This document shows positions 1 through 11,389 of a DNA stretch of 64,000 nucleotides, piece after piece. The notes beneath the pieces were generated by a model. That model saw only the letters and a program-made list of their open reading frames with translations, did no database searches and was not told the DNA's origin. The stretch is from positions 22,381,977 through 22,445,976 of the forward strand of contig NC_089275.1 of assembly GCF_963678975.1 (NCBI RefSeq), written 5' to 3'. Numbering within the stretch: the stretch's first letter is position 1; every line of letters starts with the position of its first letter. Origin of the DNA: Dysidea avara (taxonomy: Eukaryota > Porifera > Demospongiae > Dictyoceratida > Dysideidae). Made by a program: the position numbers and the translations under genes.

Positions 1-282
1 TACATTTCACAAGCATATGAGAGCACACTGATCTGATTATACATTGAAGCTGTAACATTTGGTTTTGTTACGTAATGGAACATAATATTATAATATACAG
101 TGTACAATACAGTTGCATGACATGCATGCACTCATATAATACACAGTAATGACTGACTATATGATGGAAACATAACATTGTTGAAGGAAAGTTAGCTTCA
201 TATTACATGCTTACTATTATTAAGAAATAAACTTGGGTAGTTGTTTAGAAACTTTCAAAACAATTACAACCTATTATGCACC

Positions 283-290
283 TATAAATA
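283..290 (+). promoter_or_regulatory. TATA box of the receptor pseudogene
   Basis: TATAAATA lies 47 bp upstream of the relict ATG at 337. The intact paralogue has the same TATAAATA upstream of its ATG, and both genes share the ACACTCTCAACATG context around the start. The promoter and leader were therefore copied together with the coding region. Confidence 0.55.
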
Positions 291-336
291 GACACGCACG
301 CACTTCTTTACTCAAATGTGCATTTACACTCTCAAC

Positions 337-1129
337 ATGTGTCTCTTAACAAGTTTGGCATTTGGAGTACTCTAATGGATGTCCACTGGATCTTATAAAC
401 TGTACAATTCCCTACTCAACACTTCCATTTCATTTGCTCCTGGTTGTACAATATTGTGGATAGCAATGCATCTCATTGTATATACCAATATACTCATAAG
501 GCATACAATGCAGGCTCCAAATAGATTTTGCATTACTATTTTGATAATGTTTACAAGCTTGTGTAAACATTATTGAAACTGAAATTGTCCTTACAATATT
601 CTACACATTTTACCGCTGCTATAAATTGTATTCTGTACTATCTGAGGAAGCTACGTGGAAACTGTTTAGGAGATCAATAACTGTGATGGTTGATGTCATT
701 ATCATTTTCAATATCAGCAGAGTTTTGATCATTGTACTTCAGGAAGCAAGCTATGTGTCTCCTGCTGGAAATTGTCTAACACTCTCTGATGTGTATAGAG
801 TTACTCCTTTCATACAATGTATTGGCATAGCATTATATTCCAATACAGTTATTGTTCAGATGGTCTTCACAGTTTGTAGTGGTATTTTGCCCCACATTTT
901 ATCGGAACAACAACACACAAATTGATAGCAGTCATAAATGCTTGCTAAAATTACAGTGATTTTGTCATCAGCCAGTTTGGCAAGTGGAGTGGTTTATGCT
1001 TTAGTAATATATTTGCTTGGAGAGCATAGTATTTTACTTAGCACCTGTGTGGGAATTTGCAAAAGAAGTGCTATTCTGTGCATGTTGCTGGACAAAGATG
1101 ATATGAAAAAGTTCTATAAATGTTTTTAA
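337..1129 (+). pseudogene. Degraded seven-transmembrane receptor paralogue
   Basis: This is a relict of the receptor at 5246-6346. The leader (M-C-L-L-T-S-L), the NGCPLDLINCT stretch, the segment after TM3 (LSEEATWKLFRRSITV, QEASYVSP, YRVTPF) and the TM6-TM7 end (AKITVILSSASL, VGICKRSAIL) all match, but in different frames. Frameshifts lie near 375 and 620 and again near 900-930. A stop follows at 394-396 in the original frame. Most of the extracellular domain and TM1 are missing. The copy keeps a short charged tail after TM7 (DKDDMKKFYKCF) that the intact copy lacks. The degree of decay suggests an old duplication; function as a protein is very unlikely. Confidence 0.8.
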
Positions 1130-1445
1130 CTTGTACTTTATGCTTGTATCACTGTATGGTCATGTATTGAAATATAAATGTGTAGCAGTAGCTAAAGCAC
1201 GTATGTTAATTAACTCTGACATCAATATATCTAGAAGCAATATGGCAGAATATACACGTACAGTTAATAAGAAATTTCCATTTTATTTGTATACTGGGTG
1301 TATAGAGCTAACACATTCTCCAACATTCCTTACTGCATATTCCTATAGTGCAAAATTTTGTCAGTATAGAATGTACGTACTATGACCATGAAATTTGTAG
1401 AAGATACACACAATTAGACACTGAACCAATTTTCAGATACGTATT

Positions 1446-1871
1446 CAGGGGTGTAGCCAGGGGGGGGGGGGGGGGGGGTTCAAAGGGTTCGGACGAACCC
1501 CCTTTTCAGAGTTAAGTTTTTTAAATCGTGATACTGGTTAACTAGAACTGAATTAACTTACACAAATCCACTGAAATGGGTAGCTACAGGTCTTCAGGCA
1601 GAGGAATTCAAGTACCTCTACTCGCTATTGCGAATGAATTTATAAGAATACACATGTTTACACGTGTACACGTGTTTACATGTGCACACCTACGAAATAA
1701 ATGAAGCGTAAAAGTGCTACCTCAGGTGGAATTCTAAAGTTTTTTTCGAAAAGAATCCATGCAGAATCTAGAAGGCCAGATTCTAGTAAGTTGTAGCACA
1801 TAGGCATATTTCTGTGGAGATTCTATACTTAGGGCAGAACCCCCCTTTTGGAAATCCTGCCTACGCCCCTG
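1446..1871. mobile_element. MITE with CAGGGG ends and a 5-bp duplication
   Basis: The left end reads CAGGGGTGTAGCCAGG and the inverted right end CAGGGGCGTAGGCAGG. The element is flanked by GTATT direct repeats at 1441-1445 and 1872-1876. A long G run follows the left end and a C-rich stretch precedes the right end. It is 426 bp long with no coding capacity. Its ends resemble the elements at 19783-20111 and 29396-30299. A 5-bp duplication is unusual for hAT, so the superfamily is left open. Confidence 0.7.
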
Positions 1872-1917
1872 GTATTTTGAAAATTGAGTATAGGGTTTAC
1901 TGACCTATCACTTTACA

Positions 1918-2829
1918 ACCTACAGAATGATTTACATTGTCTGGAACATTAGGCAAACAAATGGTTTATGCAATTTAACCCAATTAAATGTGTTGTTTTA
2001 ACAATTACTCACAAAGTGCATCCAACTGTCACACACTACACACTGTATGATCAAATGCTTGCCCATGTACAGGAAGCTAAATACTTAGGACTTACATTAG
2101 ACAGTAAACTTACTTTCAACAAGCATATTGAGTGTATCTGTAAAAGAGCCAACTCTGCCCTAGCATTTATAAGAAGAAACACTCATTTCTGTCAGAGGAA
2201 TATTAGAGTTGATGCTTATTGTACATATGTCAGACCAATTTTGGAGTACGCAGCTTTTGTTTGGTCTCCCTATACCAACATTAACATTAACAAATTAGAA
2301 TCTGTTCAAAGGAGATCTGCTAGATATGTGATGTCTGATTTTAACAGATACAGCAGTGTTGGTGAAATGTTATCAACTTTACAGTGGGACAGTTTGAAGA
2401 AAAGACGAGATATTCAGTCTCTATGCGTCCTTTATAAAATCTTAAATGGTTTAATAGATGTTTCACTCCCAGAATGTATGATTAAAAACTCTCTTATCAC
2501 TAGAGGTCACAACAAAAGATTTGTTACAATATCTTCAACAGTTAACAGCTATAAGTACAGTTTCTTTCCACGAGTATAGTCCCTCAGTGGAATGCTTTAC
2601 CAAGTGTCACTGTCAATGCACCAACTCTACAACAATTCTCTACACTTGTACACTAGTGATCTCTTCAATTACTTAATTACTTATCCTTAATTAATTTACT
2701 TACTTAATTACTTATACTTAATTAATTTACTTACTTATTTACTTACATTCTAATTTAATTTGTAACTAATCATTGTACTATGCTCATGCATATGAGTCTT
2801 ACAATTATAAAATATAATATAATATAATA
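1918..2829 (+). mobile_element. LINE A, 5'-truncated copy (RT C-terminus)
   Basis: Homology to the long LINE A copy at 21099-23200 starts abruptly at CCTACAGAATG (1918) and runs to the shared 3' tail of ATAATATA repeats. The reading frame at 1968-2579 differs from the long copy at only a few residues (for example S for A in QRRSARY and G for C in SSVGEM). A 2-base TA insertion in the PRVVPQW region of the long copy gives a premature stop at 2577-2579. The near-identity over 0.9 kb points to a recent insertion. The mature product of such fragments is none. Confidence 0.88.
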
Positions 2830-5245
2830 ACTGATTTTCACAAACAAAAAAATGCCAAGACATGCATGGGGATATTGTATATTTACAACATTTTAAGTGT
2901 TAATTTACTTGTGGTAAGGTGGCAAAGAATACAAGAGCATTTTTATTGCTACTTTAGAATGAGTTTTGCAAGCAAATTATTTGAAAAGCAAAAAAAGCAT
3001 CATCTACCACACACTTGCAGGAATCTAAATCCTTTTGACTGTAAACAGAATGTGTAATATATTATAATATACACAAAAGTTACAGAAATATTTTAGCATA
3101 GCTTATTTGCTTGGGTATATATTGCAGAATCTTGCGGACGTACAGTTATTTCCACTTTAAATCAATTCTTTTTAAATGTGGTGATCTTGGGAGTAATGCG
3201 TTACTTATATAATGTGTTACATAATAATCATTACTTTTGTGGTAACAAAGTAATATACAGTAACTATAAAAACTGGTAATATAACTCAAGTTACTTTACT
3301 TACAAATGTATAATGCATTACCTAAGTAATGAAGTTACTGTAATGGGTGAAATATAACGTAATATTATTACTAAAAGTAACAAAGTTACTATATATATAT
3401 ATTTAAGTAGTTAATAATATGTCATAGCTTTAAATGTAATTTGTGCCTATGGCTGTTGGTGCAAGTTATCAGCAGATCCTTGGCTTTACCACAAAACAAA
3501 CATTATATAGTATGCCAGTTGTACCAAAGTAACAAAGTGCTTTGCTGGATGTATACACATGAGCTCTAGCCCAGGGCTAAGGATGAGTGTAGGCAAAGCA
3601 CAGGTGCCATTTGGGTGACTCGCCTGCAAGTGCATGTCAGGTGTCTAGTAATGAAAACAACAATATATATTAGCAAGAGTTCATAATATTTGTATGGGGG
3701 AGAGTGTCTAACTGGAGTACATTCAGCAAAGGCACTGCTACAAGTAATACCTAAGGTTGAGAAGAAAGGCTTGGCCTGATCAATGCGAATTGTAAGCTAT
3801 CAACAGTTCTTTGTCATCTGGGTAGAGGTGTGCATATGATCAAAAGTGAACTTGTTTGTACTTTGTACAAGCCATACTGGCAGTTAGACACCACAGGCTC
3901 TCCCCCAATCAAATGCCACAAGAATGTCTCCTGAATACATTGAAAACTGCATTGAATCCAAAGATTGAGACTGTTATTTTAACTTGATGACTACATTAAT
4001 GATGATTATTACACAAACTCTGACATACAGACTCATCACCACCACCTCAATCAGATAAGAGGCATTCCAGAGACATCTTTTATGCATACCGAAATGGTTT
4101 TCAGGGACTAGTAACCATGACACTATTACTATTAACTATTACATAATGTTGTACTATCACATGCATGTATGTCCCTTTTAGTGCACTTCATTAATTGTGA
4201 ACACATGTAGTAGGAGTGATCCATCTTCATGCAGATAACTGTTTACTTTGGTCATGCTGGCAAACATTCACTAACATGATTTGTACCACCAGATTATCAA
4301 TGTATTAACCTCCACTGTAGAAATATCAATGGAAAAGTACCACACTTCTCTGGATTAAGGTACAATATATATAACATGTATGTACCCACACTTATTACAT
4401 ACCAACAGTGTATCACAGATCATTACATGCAATAGCATCATCAGCACATCGCCTTACAGTAAAGACATTTTTAGTGCTAAACCAGAGGCAAAGTGCCTAC
4501 ATATTGAAACATAAAAATAGTCTTCTTGGGTAAATTACCACCTTCTTTACTAAACATTAACTGAGCCTCATTCCAGCAGTGGTCTGTGCTGAACACAAAA
4601 CAATAACACGGCCAAAGCACTCACATATATACCATACATATTTTAGCACACTGTAGCACTGTATGTAATTTTATAGAATACTGCATGTGAATGCTTGAAT
4701 GGACTCTATCAGTTCTAAGGTAATGTGACTTACTCGTTCCTGATATATACTGCCTGGATTCATCCCTGTCATGGCATGGCCAAGATATCTGACAATTTGG
4801 TCATCACCTTTGATTTCTCATTAGCTGTGTTATAATTATTTATCAAGTGTGAACATATTATAAGTGTATGCATGCAAATAACAGGAGAATGTATGTGTGC
4901 CATACCATAACAGCAGATATAGACTACAGTATATTCTCAGTTATACAACCCTTGTTTATCTGTACCCTCGTTTGTCAGCAATTGGAAATGATTGTTCTAT
5001 TAGAGTATTTTGAGTACAGAGTAAGTTCCATTAGAATATTTCAATGCGTAGATTGTGGGGTTCAGATAACCAAGGGTCCACTGTATAATTATGTATAATA
5101 TTAGGTGATGAAACATGTATGAATTTCACTATCTACAGTTCCTTATAATAACATGTATTACACAATATGGTTAATGTGTGTATCCATTAGTTGCAGTAAC
5201 CATAATCGTGGGTACATTGATGAGGACCCACAATGCTTTATCATT
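2830..5245. other. Intergenic stretch without a supported gene
   Basis: No convincing coding region is seen. At about 3185-3400 there is a short repeat rich in GTAATGCGTTAC/GTAACAAAGTTAC, which looks like an old MITE. At about 3443-3495 a GCTGTTGGTGCAAGTTATCAGCAG stretch resembles the 3' end of LINE B (63121-63150), so a LINE tail fragment is likely. The remainder is unassigned. Confidence 0.45.
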
Positions 5246-6346
5246 TTATCCACATTTCAATAGGCTGATCAGAATAACACATCTTTCACATATCATAACG
5301 GAAGTGCCAATAGTAAAGTGATAGTCTGGAATGAATGCTGCAGCTACTGCATAGGATACAAGCATGGACAGTACACTTGAAGATACTAAAATTATTAGAA
5401 TTCTTAACATGTCTTTCATATACTTGTGGCTGTTTGTGCTCTCAGTATAACTATTATTTCTTGTAAAGACAAAGAGTAAAAGTCCAATACAGATCAGTAC
5501 CACAATTTCAGCAATAAGCACAAAGATCGGCAAAGCTATACTAATGTATGACATGAATGGTGTCACTTTAAAGAGAGCTACTGCTGTAATACAATAACCA
5601 TCATAAGTCAAGTAATTTGCCTCCTGAAATACTACAGCCACTCCGCTAGTGTTGATAACTATAACTACACAAATTGCCACAGTCACAGATCTCCAGAAAA
5701 ATTTCTTTTTGGTTTCCTCAGACAGTGGTGGACTAAGTTTATAGCATCTGTAAAATGTGTACAACATTGCAAGAAACAATTGAAATTCAATGATTATTGC
5801 ACAGTGACCAAGACTTATACCTAGAAAGAGAGAGGTGATGCAAACAGCATTAGGAACCTTTAAGATGTATCTCATGAAGGAGTTAATAGTTGTTACAGCA
5901 CAAAAAGTTATCCATACAACAGTTGCTGCCAAGAGTAAATGAATTGGAAGTGACAAACACATCTTTTGCTTAATAATAGCAATTAATATTGAAATATGGA
6001 TGGTAAATGCAACTATCCTAAGAACAGAATTCAGTATGTGTAATAGTGTGCTTGTTTTAGTTTCATTTCTTTGTCTGCACAATTTATCATTGACCTCCAG
6101 TAGCTGCAGTGTAGTGGTTGTACAACCCAGATGATATTGATCATTATGATATGCAATATTCAGTTCATCTCCAGTCTTTATCATCTTTACTGTACAGTTA
6201 TCAACATAACAATATTGTGTAGCATCAATTATCACAATAGTACTGATATTGAGATCATCATAAGGAGTTGTACAGTTGATAAGATCCAGTGGACATCCAT
6301 TAGCTGCAAGGAGTGCTCCAAATAGCAAACTTGTTATCAGGAGCAT
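5246..6346 (-). CDS. Seven-transmembrane receptor-like protein (GPCR-like)
   Basis: This is a single-exon, 366-residue frame starting at the ATG at 6344-6346. Residues 1-17 look like a signal peptide. A short extracellular part follows (about 18-100) with six cysteines and N-glycosylation motifs (NCT, NIS). Seven hydrophobic segments lie at about 101-125, 131-153, 164-197, 220-240, 262-294, 312-338 and 344-363. Cys169 at the start of TM3 and Cys252 in the second outer loop could form the usual GPCR disulphide. No DRY or NPxxY motif is seen, so class and ligand are unknown; it may be a sponge-specific or adhesion-like receptor. The frame stops directly after TM7. The paralogue at 337-1129 has about 12 more residues there, so the tail may be lost by frameshift or lie in an unseen exon. 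Confidence 0.75.
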   Translation of the reverse strand: MLLITSLLFGALLAANGCPLDLINCTTPYDDLNISTIVIIDATQYCYVDNCTVKMIKTGDELNIAYHNDQYHLGCTTTTLQLLEVNDKLCRQRNETKTSTLLHILNSVLRIVAFTIHISILIAIIKQKMCLSLPIHLLLAATVVWITFCAVTTINSFMRYILKVPNAVCITSLFLGISLGHCAIIIEFQLFLAMLYTFYRCYKLSPPLSEETKKKFFWRSVTVAICVVIVINTSGVAVVFQEANYLTYDGYCITAVALFKVTPFMSYISIALPIFVLIAEIVVLICIGLLLFVFTRNNSYTESTNSHKYMKDMLRILIILVSSSVLSMLVSYAVAAAFIPDYHFTIGTSVMICERCVILISLLKCG

Positions 6347-6379
6347 GTTGAGAGTGTGAATGTGGATCAGTGTTGTGGA

Positions 6380-6387
6380 TATTTATA
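6380..6387 (-). promoter_or_regulatory. TATA box of the receptor gene
   Basis: On the minus strand TATAAATA lies 33 bp upstream of the receptor ATG. The element, its approximate spacing and the CTCTCAACATG start context are also found in the degraded paralogue, which supports a real promoter. Confidence 0.55.
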
Positions 6388-6994
6388 AGGTTTCAATTCA
6401 GCTGTTGACATGTGACATACGCAATAGTGTATTTAATATTTTAGTTTACAGTTAGATGATACAATTAAATATTATTGCATGCAAAAACAATACCATAATT
6501 ATTTATGGACTAGATTAATAATTGAGCAAATAAACTATTACTTGTTTGGTTTTGTTGACCATACATATGTATATTGACCATACATATGCTCCATATGTAT
6601 ATACAATGGGGTTCAATAAGTTAATACCTTGTTTCCTGTCACCCGCCTGCATCCAGCTATCATAGAAATCATTATATAAAGTACAAATCTTTAATTTTAG
6701 TGTAATACCACCATATTTGTTACAGTAGTTGTTTCACTCCAAGATGTGCTTATTGGAAATTTATGTAGTACATGTAAGGTTTGATTAAATGTTTGATATT
6801 CATAAATCCTGATCACGAGAGTTGTCACAACAACTGCAACAGTATTGATATGTTGCACAAAACGATTTGTTATACAATGGCTTTGTTAGCTTATAGCTAG
6901 TATATTAAAAATTATGAATTTAAAAATGAAGTAGGGTTTCAAGCTATAAAAAGTAGTGAAACAAGAGATGAACAATGGTAGCTATTACAGCATA

Positions 6995-7556
6995 CCGTAT
7001 AGAGGGTTGTTTTCGAAACAGAAATTTTCGCACAAGAAGCAAAATCTGAATTTTGAAAGATTTTAATTTCGAAGAGTGCATATTTCGAAGTCCGGATGGA
7101 TTTCAAATAAACGGAAATTCGTGTCACAAATTATGAGGAAGCGTGAATGTTTGCCGAAAATTGACTTACTGATGGAATAACGAATAATCCCCACTCCTGT
7201 GCACTGGAGAGAAGACTGAGGGAGTCTCGGGTGGAGTGAATTCATTGGCACGATCACGCTCGATCACAGCTAGCTATCCTACCATAGATTCTAGAGCAGA
7301 CGGCATCAATCCCCATTCTGGATCACCTGTTTTCTGGTTGTTGGTACAGTAATGATACAGTTTACCCTTTATCATCAGCAATACTGAGCTAAAACTCGAG
7401 GAATACACGAAAGAATCGCCGAAAATTGGACGGTTGCTTTCACTTGTGGGAATTTATTTTCGTAAAACAACCGGACGTGGGAATTTATTTTCGAAGAGAA
7501 GAACCTCTTCGAAATATCCGAAAATAAAAACCTTTCGAAAATTACCAGCTATACGG
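6995..7556. mobile_element. Mariner-type MITE (TA duplication)
   Basis: The inverted ends begin CCGTATAG and are flanked by TA on both sides (6993-6994 and 7557-7558). Subterminal TTTTCGAAA and CGAAAATT motifs repeat in both orientations. Removing the element and one TA restores the left stem of the surrounding hairpin, GCATAGCTCAGTG, which matches the intact right stem. This supports a TA-targeting insertion. It is 562 bp long and non-coding. Confidence 0.7.
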
Positions 7557-7737
7557 TAGCTCAGTGTCAAATCCCTAATTTGGCATGGTATAACAATTAT
7601 TTTGTGTTCAATGCCAAAGTAGGGATTTCCCACTGAGCTATGCTGTAATAGCTTTTTTATATATATATATATATTTTTTTAATCACTAATTAATGACATA
7701 AGATAAAACAGTACATAATAAACAAAAACAAATTATC

Positions 7738-8035
7738 TTACATATGGGCCTCAGCGACCTGCACTGCAATCGGTGCCTCAGCAATGGGACAGCGCAAACT
7801 GGACCTGGCACCGCGAATGCACATAATTGCAGACCTCAACAAAGAGAAGCTCAATTTGCATCTCAGCCATCCCATCACTATTCCGTAGGAAAGACTGTGC
7901 TTTGCACTCAAAAGGTTGGCCAATCTCTTATAAAACTGAGTAGCAGCATCACCCATTCCACCAGTAGTGGTAAAAATTAAGGGAGTAAATGAGGCATTCT
8001 CTACTTCATGAACCCGTTGTTGGTATTCACATCTC
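7738..8035 (-). mobile_element. R2-like retroelement, C-terminal fragment
   Basis: The minus strand encodes a stretch ending FYKRLANLLSAKHSL... WLRCKLSFSLLRSAI... CIRGARSS. It is clearly homologous to the end of the larger fragment at 11390-12492 (FYKRLAYLLSLKREV... WLRCRISFSLLRSAIACLRG). The preceding codons (VHEVENASFTPLIFTTTGG) extend the match. It is the last ~90 residues of the polyprotein, downstream of the nuclease domain. The 5' break at 8035 coincides with the inner edge of the inverted repeat. Confidence 0.75.
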
Positions 8036-8545
8036 TAGCTACCATTGTTCATCTCTTGTTTCACTACTTTTTATAGCTTGAAACCCTACTTCATTTTTAA
8101 ACTCATAATTTTTAATATACTATAGTTTGTTTAGTTTTTTTGTTAAAGCATACAGCTAGCTATAAACATGTGACTGTTTTATTAGGGTGACTGCTGTATT
8201 AGAGTATCTCTAGTCAGCCTGCGAAGTTGTGCTTGCCCCAAAAAGGGGTGTGGTCATCGTGGTTTCGATCGATTATTAGACTAGAGTATCTCGAATCAGC
8301 CAACTTAAGGGTGTGTGGTCACAAATACAGCTAGCGTAAAAGGGGCGTGGTCATCGTAGTCTTGATCGATAGATCGATATAGAATAAAGAATGGGCGTGA
8401 CCTTGTTACCTATCGTCATTGTATCTTGGAGTACTGGTACCTCAGTCGGAGGCCGTACAGTAGCGTAGTCTAAGCGCCTTGAATAATTTTGTGGCGTCTA
8501 TTATGCTGCTTAAAGAAAGTGCTGATATGGAAAATTAACGCCTTG

Positions 8546-8853
8546 TAGGGGCAGATCCAGACTTACAGAAAGGGGGGTCTAAAATGAACTGAGGCACTAC
8601 ATTGTCTCTGGTTTGATAAGGTGAGCCCAAAAAAAAAAAGGGTCACAGCCAACTGACAATAGCTACCCACATCACCAACCACGCATTTATAGCTGATAAA
8701 GTACATAAAAATCTTTAATAGCTCACTACACACTATTCTTATACTGTGACTGCTTTATTAGAGTGACTGCTCTATTAGAGTATCTCGATCTTGGTATATT
8801 AAAAATTTTTGGAGGGCCCCCTTTGATCCCCCTCCCCGTATCCACCCCTGCCT
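8546..8853. mobile_element. Probable MITE related to the CAGGGGCGG family
   Basis: The left edge (TAGGGGCAGATCCAGA, then GGGGGG) and right edge (CCCCCTCCCC, then ATCCACCCCTG) resemble in inverted form the ends of the MITE at 19783-20111. The middle carries the same double cassette at 8746-8790. No clean duplication is visible, so the boundaries are approximate. Confidence 0.5.
8746..8790 (+). repeat. Dispersed CTCTATTAGAG cassette, double form
   Basis: This is the best copy of a short cassette. Two GTGACTGCTYTATTAGA units follow each other, ended by GTATCTCGATC. The core CTCTATTAGAG is an 11-bp palindrome. Related copies lie near 8188, 13768-13823, 17919-17946, 19414, 19991-20047, 23890-23916, 25830-25890, 26487-26514, 30389-30416, 35835-35875, 38221-38263, 51198-51251 and 53919-53965, in both orientations. 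Most of them sit inside transposons of different superfamilies. Function unknown. Confidence 0.7.
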
Positions 8854-9514
8854 CGGTATGGTTTCGTTGGATGAAGAAGAAGACAAGCAGCCTGATTAAA
8901 GAAAAGACAAGGCGCACAGGGCGTACACTCGTCGGAACCCCAAAAGGCACATCCCACCGGTGAGTTTGTTGTTGTGGTGTAAAATGGTGACCGTGCGCTG
9001 CTTCGTTTGGGCTCTAGGCTTGCGACTGTGGTCAGTGAGTGAGTGAGTGAGATGAAATTTCGAGTTTTGACGATTTTTTTAAAATTGTATATCCGGCCGC
9101 CAGTAAGTGTTTTCTTGTTTTTAACGCTACATTTGATGTTAGATGGACTAATATTATTCCGTAAAGGTGATTTTTGTCGCGTAAGAAGTTTCTAAGCTGG
9201 TTTTTAAAGGCGGTATTTTTGGCGGCGCGCGTCGCTTTTGATGCAAACCCTACTTAAACAGTACTACCATACTGTTTGATAGTTGGAAACACCAGTAAAA
9301 AAAATTATCATAGTCTTCCCGATTCAAATAGCACTAATAACACACCAGAAGCTAACCAACTGCCGCCACAAAAAACAAATCCAGTTTTGTCACCCGCATT
9401 GGTAATTATTATTATGATTGGCATTTATAAATATATATTTATATAATTATTTATTACTGTAAAGGAATCAAAGAGATTATAATGCACAGGTACTCAGTAT
9501 CCAACTAGACAGTA

Positions 9515-11330
9515 TTGTTCCCCAATATCAAGACACGCCCATCAATTAATTCATTACGACATGATGATAATTCTGCTGCTGACTCAGATCAAGAAAAGTG
9601 TGAACTTTTCAATAAATTTTTCACTAGTGTATTTACTAAAGAGGACTGTACATCAATCCCCCAGTACCAATTAGATGGTTGCCATTCTTCACTTACAGAC
9701 ATCACAATTACTCCAGCAATAGTGTTTGACAAACTGACCCAGCTGAACCCCAATAAAGCTCCTGGCCCAGAGGGCTGGCCACTATTTTGCTTAAAAGAAT
9801 GTGCACAAGAGCTAAGTAGTCCTTTATCTTTCCTGTATAACAAGTCCTTGGAGTGTTCAGTACTACCCAAGCACTGGAAGGAAGCTCTAATAACTCCAGT
9901 ACATAAGAAGGGAGATCGCTCTAATGTTAGCAATTACCGTCCTATTAGTTTGACCTCGCCTATTTGTAGAATCTTGGAATCCATCATTAAAGACAACATC
10001 CAAGATCATTTGATGACTAATAATGTTATACTTCCTCATCAGCATGGCTTTACTCCTGGAAGATCCTGTTCAACTCAACTGTTATTGGCCATGAACGATT
10101 GGACCAAAGCGCTTGACGATGGCCATTCTGTTGACATCTTGTATTTTGATTTTGCTAAGGCATTTGATTCCGTCCCGCACAACCGTTTAATTTCCTAGTT
10201 GCAAGGGTGTGGCATATCTGGCAAGCTGCTAGCATGGGTGAAAAATTTTCTTGTGGGAAGGAAGCAGAAAGTTGTACTGAACAGTCATGCATCAGATTGG
10301 TCAAGTGTCAGTAGTGGAGTGCCTCAAGGCTCTGTTTTGGGCCCTATTTTGTTTAATATATATGTCAGCGACATGCCCTTAATAGTTAATAGTCCCATTT
10401 TTCAATTTGCAGATGACGTGAAGATGTTCAGAACTATCAGGACTGTGGACGACTTTTGCCAACTTCAACAAGATATAAATTTGCTTTTTGCATGGTCTAA
10501 GAAATGGCAACTGAAGTTCAACATTAGTAAGTGTAATTGGTTACACTTAGGTAAACCTCACGGATTTGGTGAATATGTAATTGATGGCACTACTATTACA
10601 TCTTGTGATGTTTTAAGGGACTTGGGAATAATGATTGACAATCAGTTAAAGTTTCACGATCATACCACCACAGTTGCCAAGAAAGCTAACAGACTACTAG
10701 CAGTTATTCACAAGACATTTCAGAATTTCGACCATGCTACATTCATCAACTTGTATAAATCATATATCCGCCCAGTGTTAGAGTATGGTAACATCATCTG
10801 GGGACCACAATACATTCTAGATCAAGAACAAATAGAGAAGATACAGAGAAGAGCCACAAAATTGGTCCAGGATCTTCAAAACTGCACATATAATGATCGC
10901 CTCACTGCTCTAAACTTGCCATCACTTAAATACCGCAGATGGCACGGAGATATGATAATGTTCTACCAGCTATTGCAGCCATTTCAGTCTAGATACATCA
11001 GATTTGTTTACTACTGCAACTTCATCAACAACTAGGGGTCACAATTACAAGTTATTTAAACCTCAAGCAACATCAAGAGTGAGATCTACTTTTTTCACTG
11101 TACGAGCCATCAATGACTGGAACAGTTTACCCAATCACATAGTTAATGCTCCCACACTTTATGATTTTAAAAATTTTCTTGACAGTGGCTGGTCTACTTT
11201 ATTGTATGATTATTAATTAGTTAACTATTATTGTATATAAGTTTTTGCTATGTAGTTTTTTTTTATTTTATTTTATTTTTTTATTTTTATTTATTTTATT
11301 TTATTTTTTTTTTCCCCGGGGTAACCAGCA
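9515..11330 (+). mobile_element. LINE C, CR1/L2-like, 5'-truncated and broken RT
   Basis: The frame encodes the linker and reverse transcriptase of a CR1/L2-like non-LTR element. Recognisable blocks are NKAPGPEGWP, KKGDRSNVSNYRPISL, HGFTPGRSC, ILYFDFAKAFDSVPHNRL, SGVPQGSVLGPILFNIYVSDM, the active-site FADD, and the thumb motif YIRPVLEYGNIIWGP. The endonuclease half is absent. A TAG stop at 10196-10198 lies between RT blocks, and the frame shifts near 11020 before the end (AINDWNSLPNHIVNAP). A T-rich tail follows (11255-11315). The catalytic residues are kept, so inactivation is by truncation, the stop and the shift. Confidence 0.88.
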
Positions 11331-11389
11331 CCCCTTGCCACCACCCCTAGCACTAGATGTTGAAGTGCTAGACAAAAATTGGACTGAGA

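Larger units (their letters stand above)
6893..8131. repeat. Inverted repeat bracketing a retroelement fragment
   Basis: The sequence at about 6893-6985 (TATTAAAAATTATGA... GAACAATGGTAGCT) recurs as its reverse complement at about 8034-8131, nearly unchanged over ~95 bp. Inside lie a hairpin (GCTATTACAGCATAGCTCAGTG pairing with CACTGAGCTATGCTGTAATAGC at about 7628-7650), a MITE inserted in its left stem at TA, and a piece of an R2-like retroelement. The outer repeat may be an independent foldback element or a local inverted duplication. Confidence 0.6.
8136..9514. other. Repeat-derived stretch without a supported gene
   Basis: AAAAGGGGYGTGGTCATCGT occurs twice (about 8244 and 8338), which suggests a small local duplication. 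Cassette-like CTCTATTAGAG sequences occur at 8188 and 8746. About 8546-8853 looks like a MITE. From 8860 to 8950 a basic frame (WMKKKTSSLIKEKTRRTGR) ends at a GTGAGT donor-like site, but without a partner exon I do not call it. About 8960-9250 is richer in CpG than its surroundings and contains a GTGA microsatellite. It could be an element's 5' region. Confidence 0.4.

Noticed and set aside
7738-7980. Plus-strand 78-residue frame
   Set aside because: It is the shadow of the minus-strand R2-like C-terminus, which has a clear relative at 11.4 kb.
9589-9933. Minus-strand 114-residue frame
   Set aside because: It is antisense to the LINE C linker and RT start, whose sense frame has recognisable motifs.
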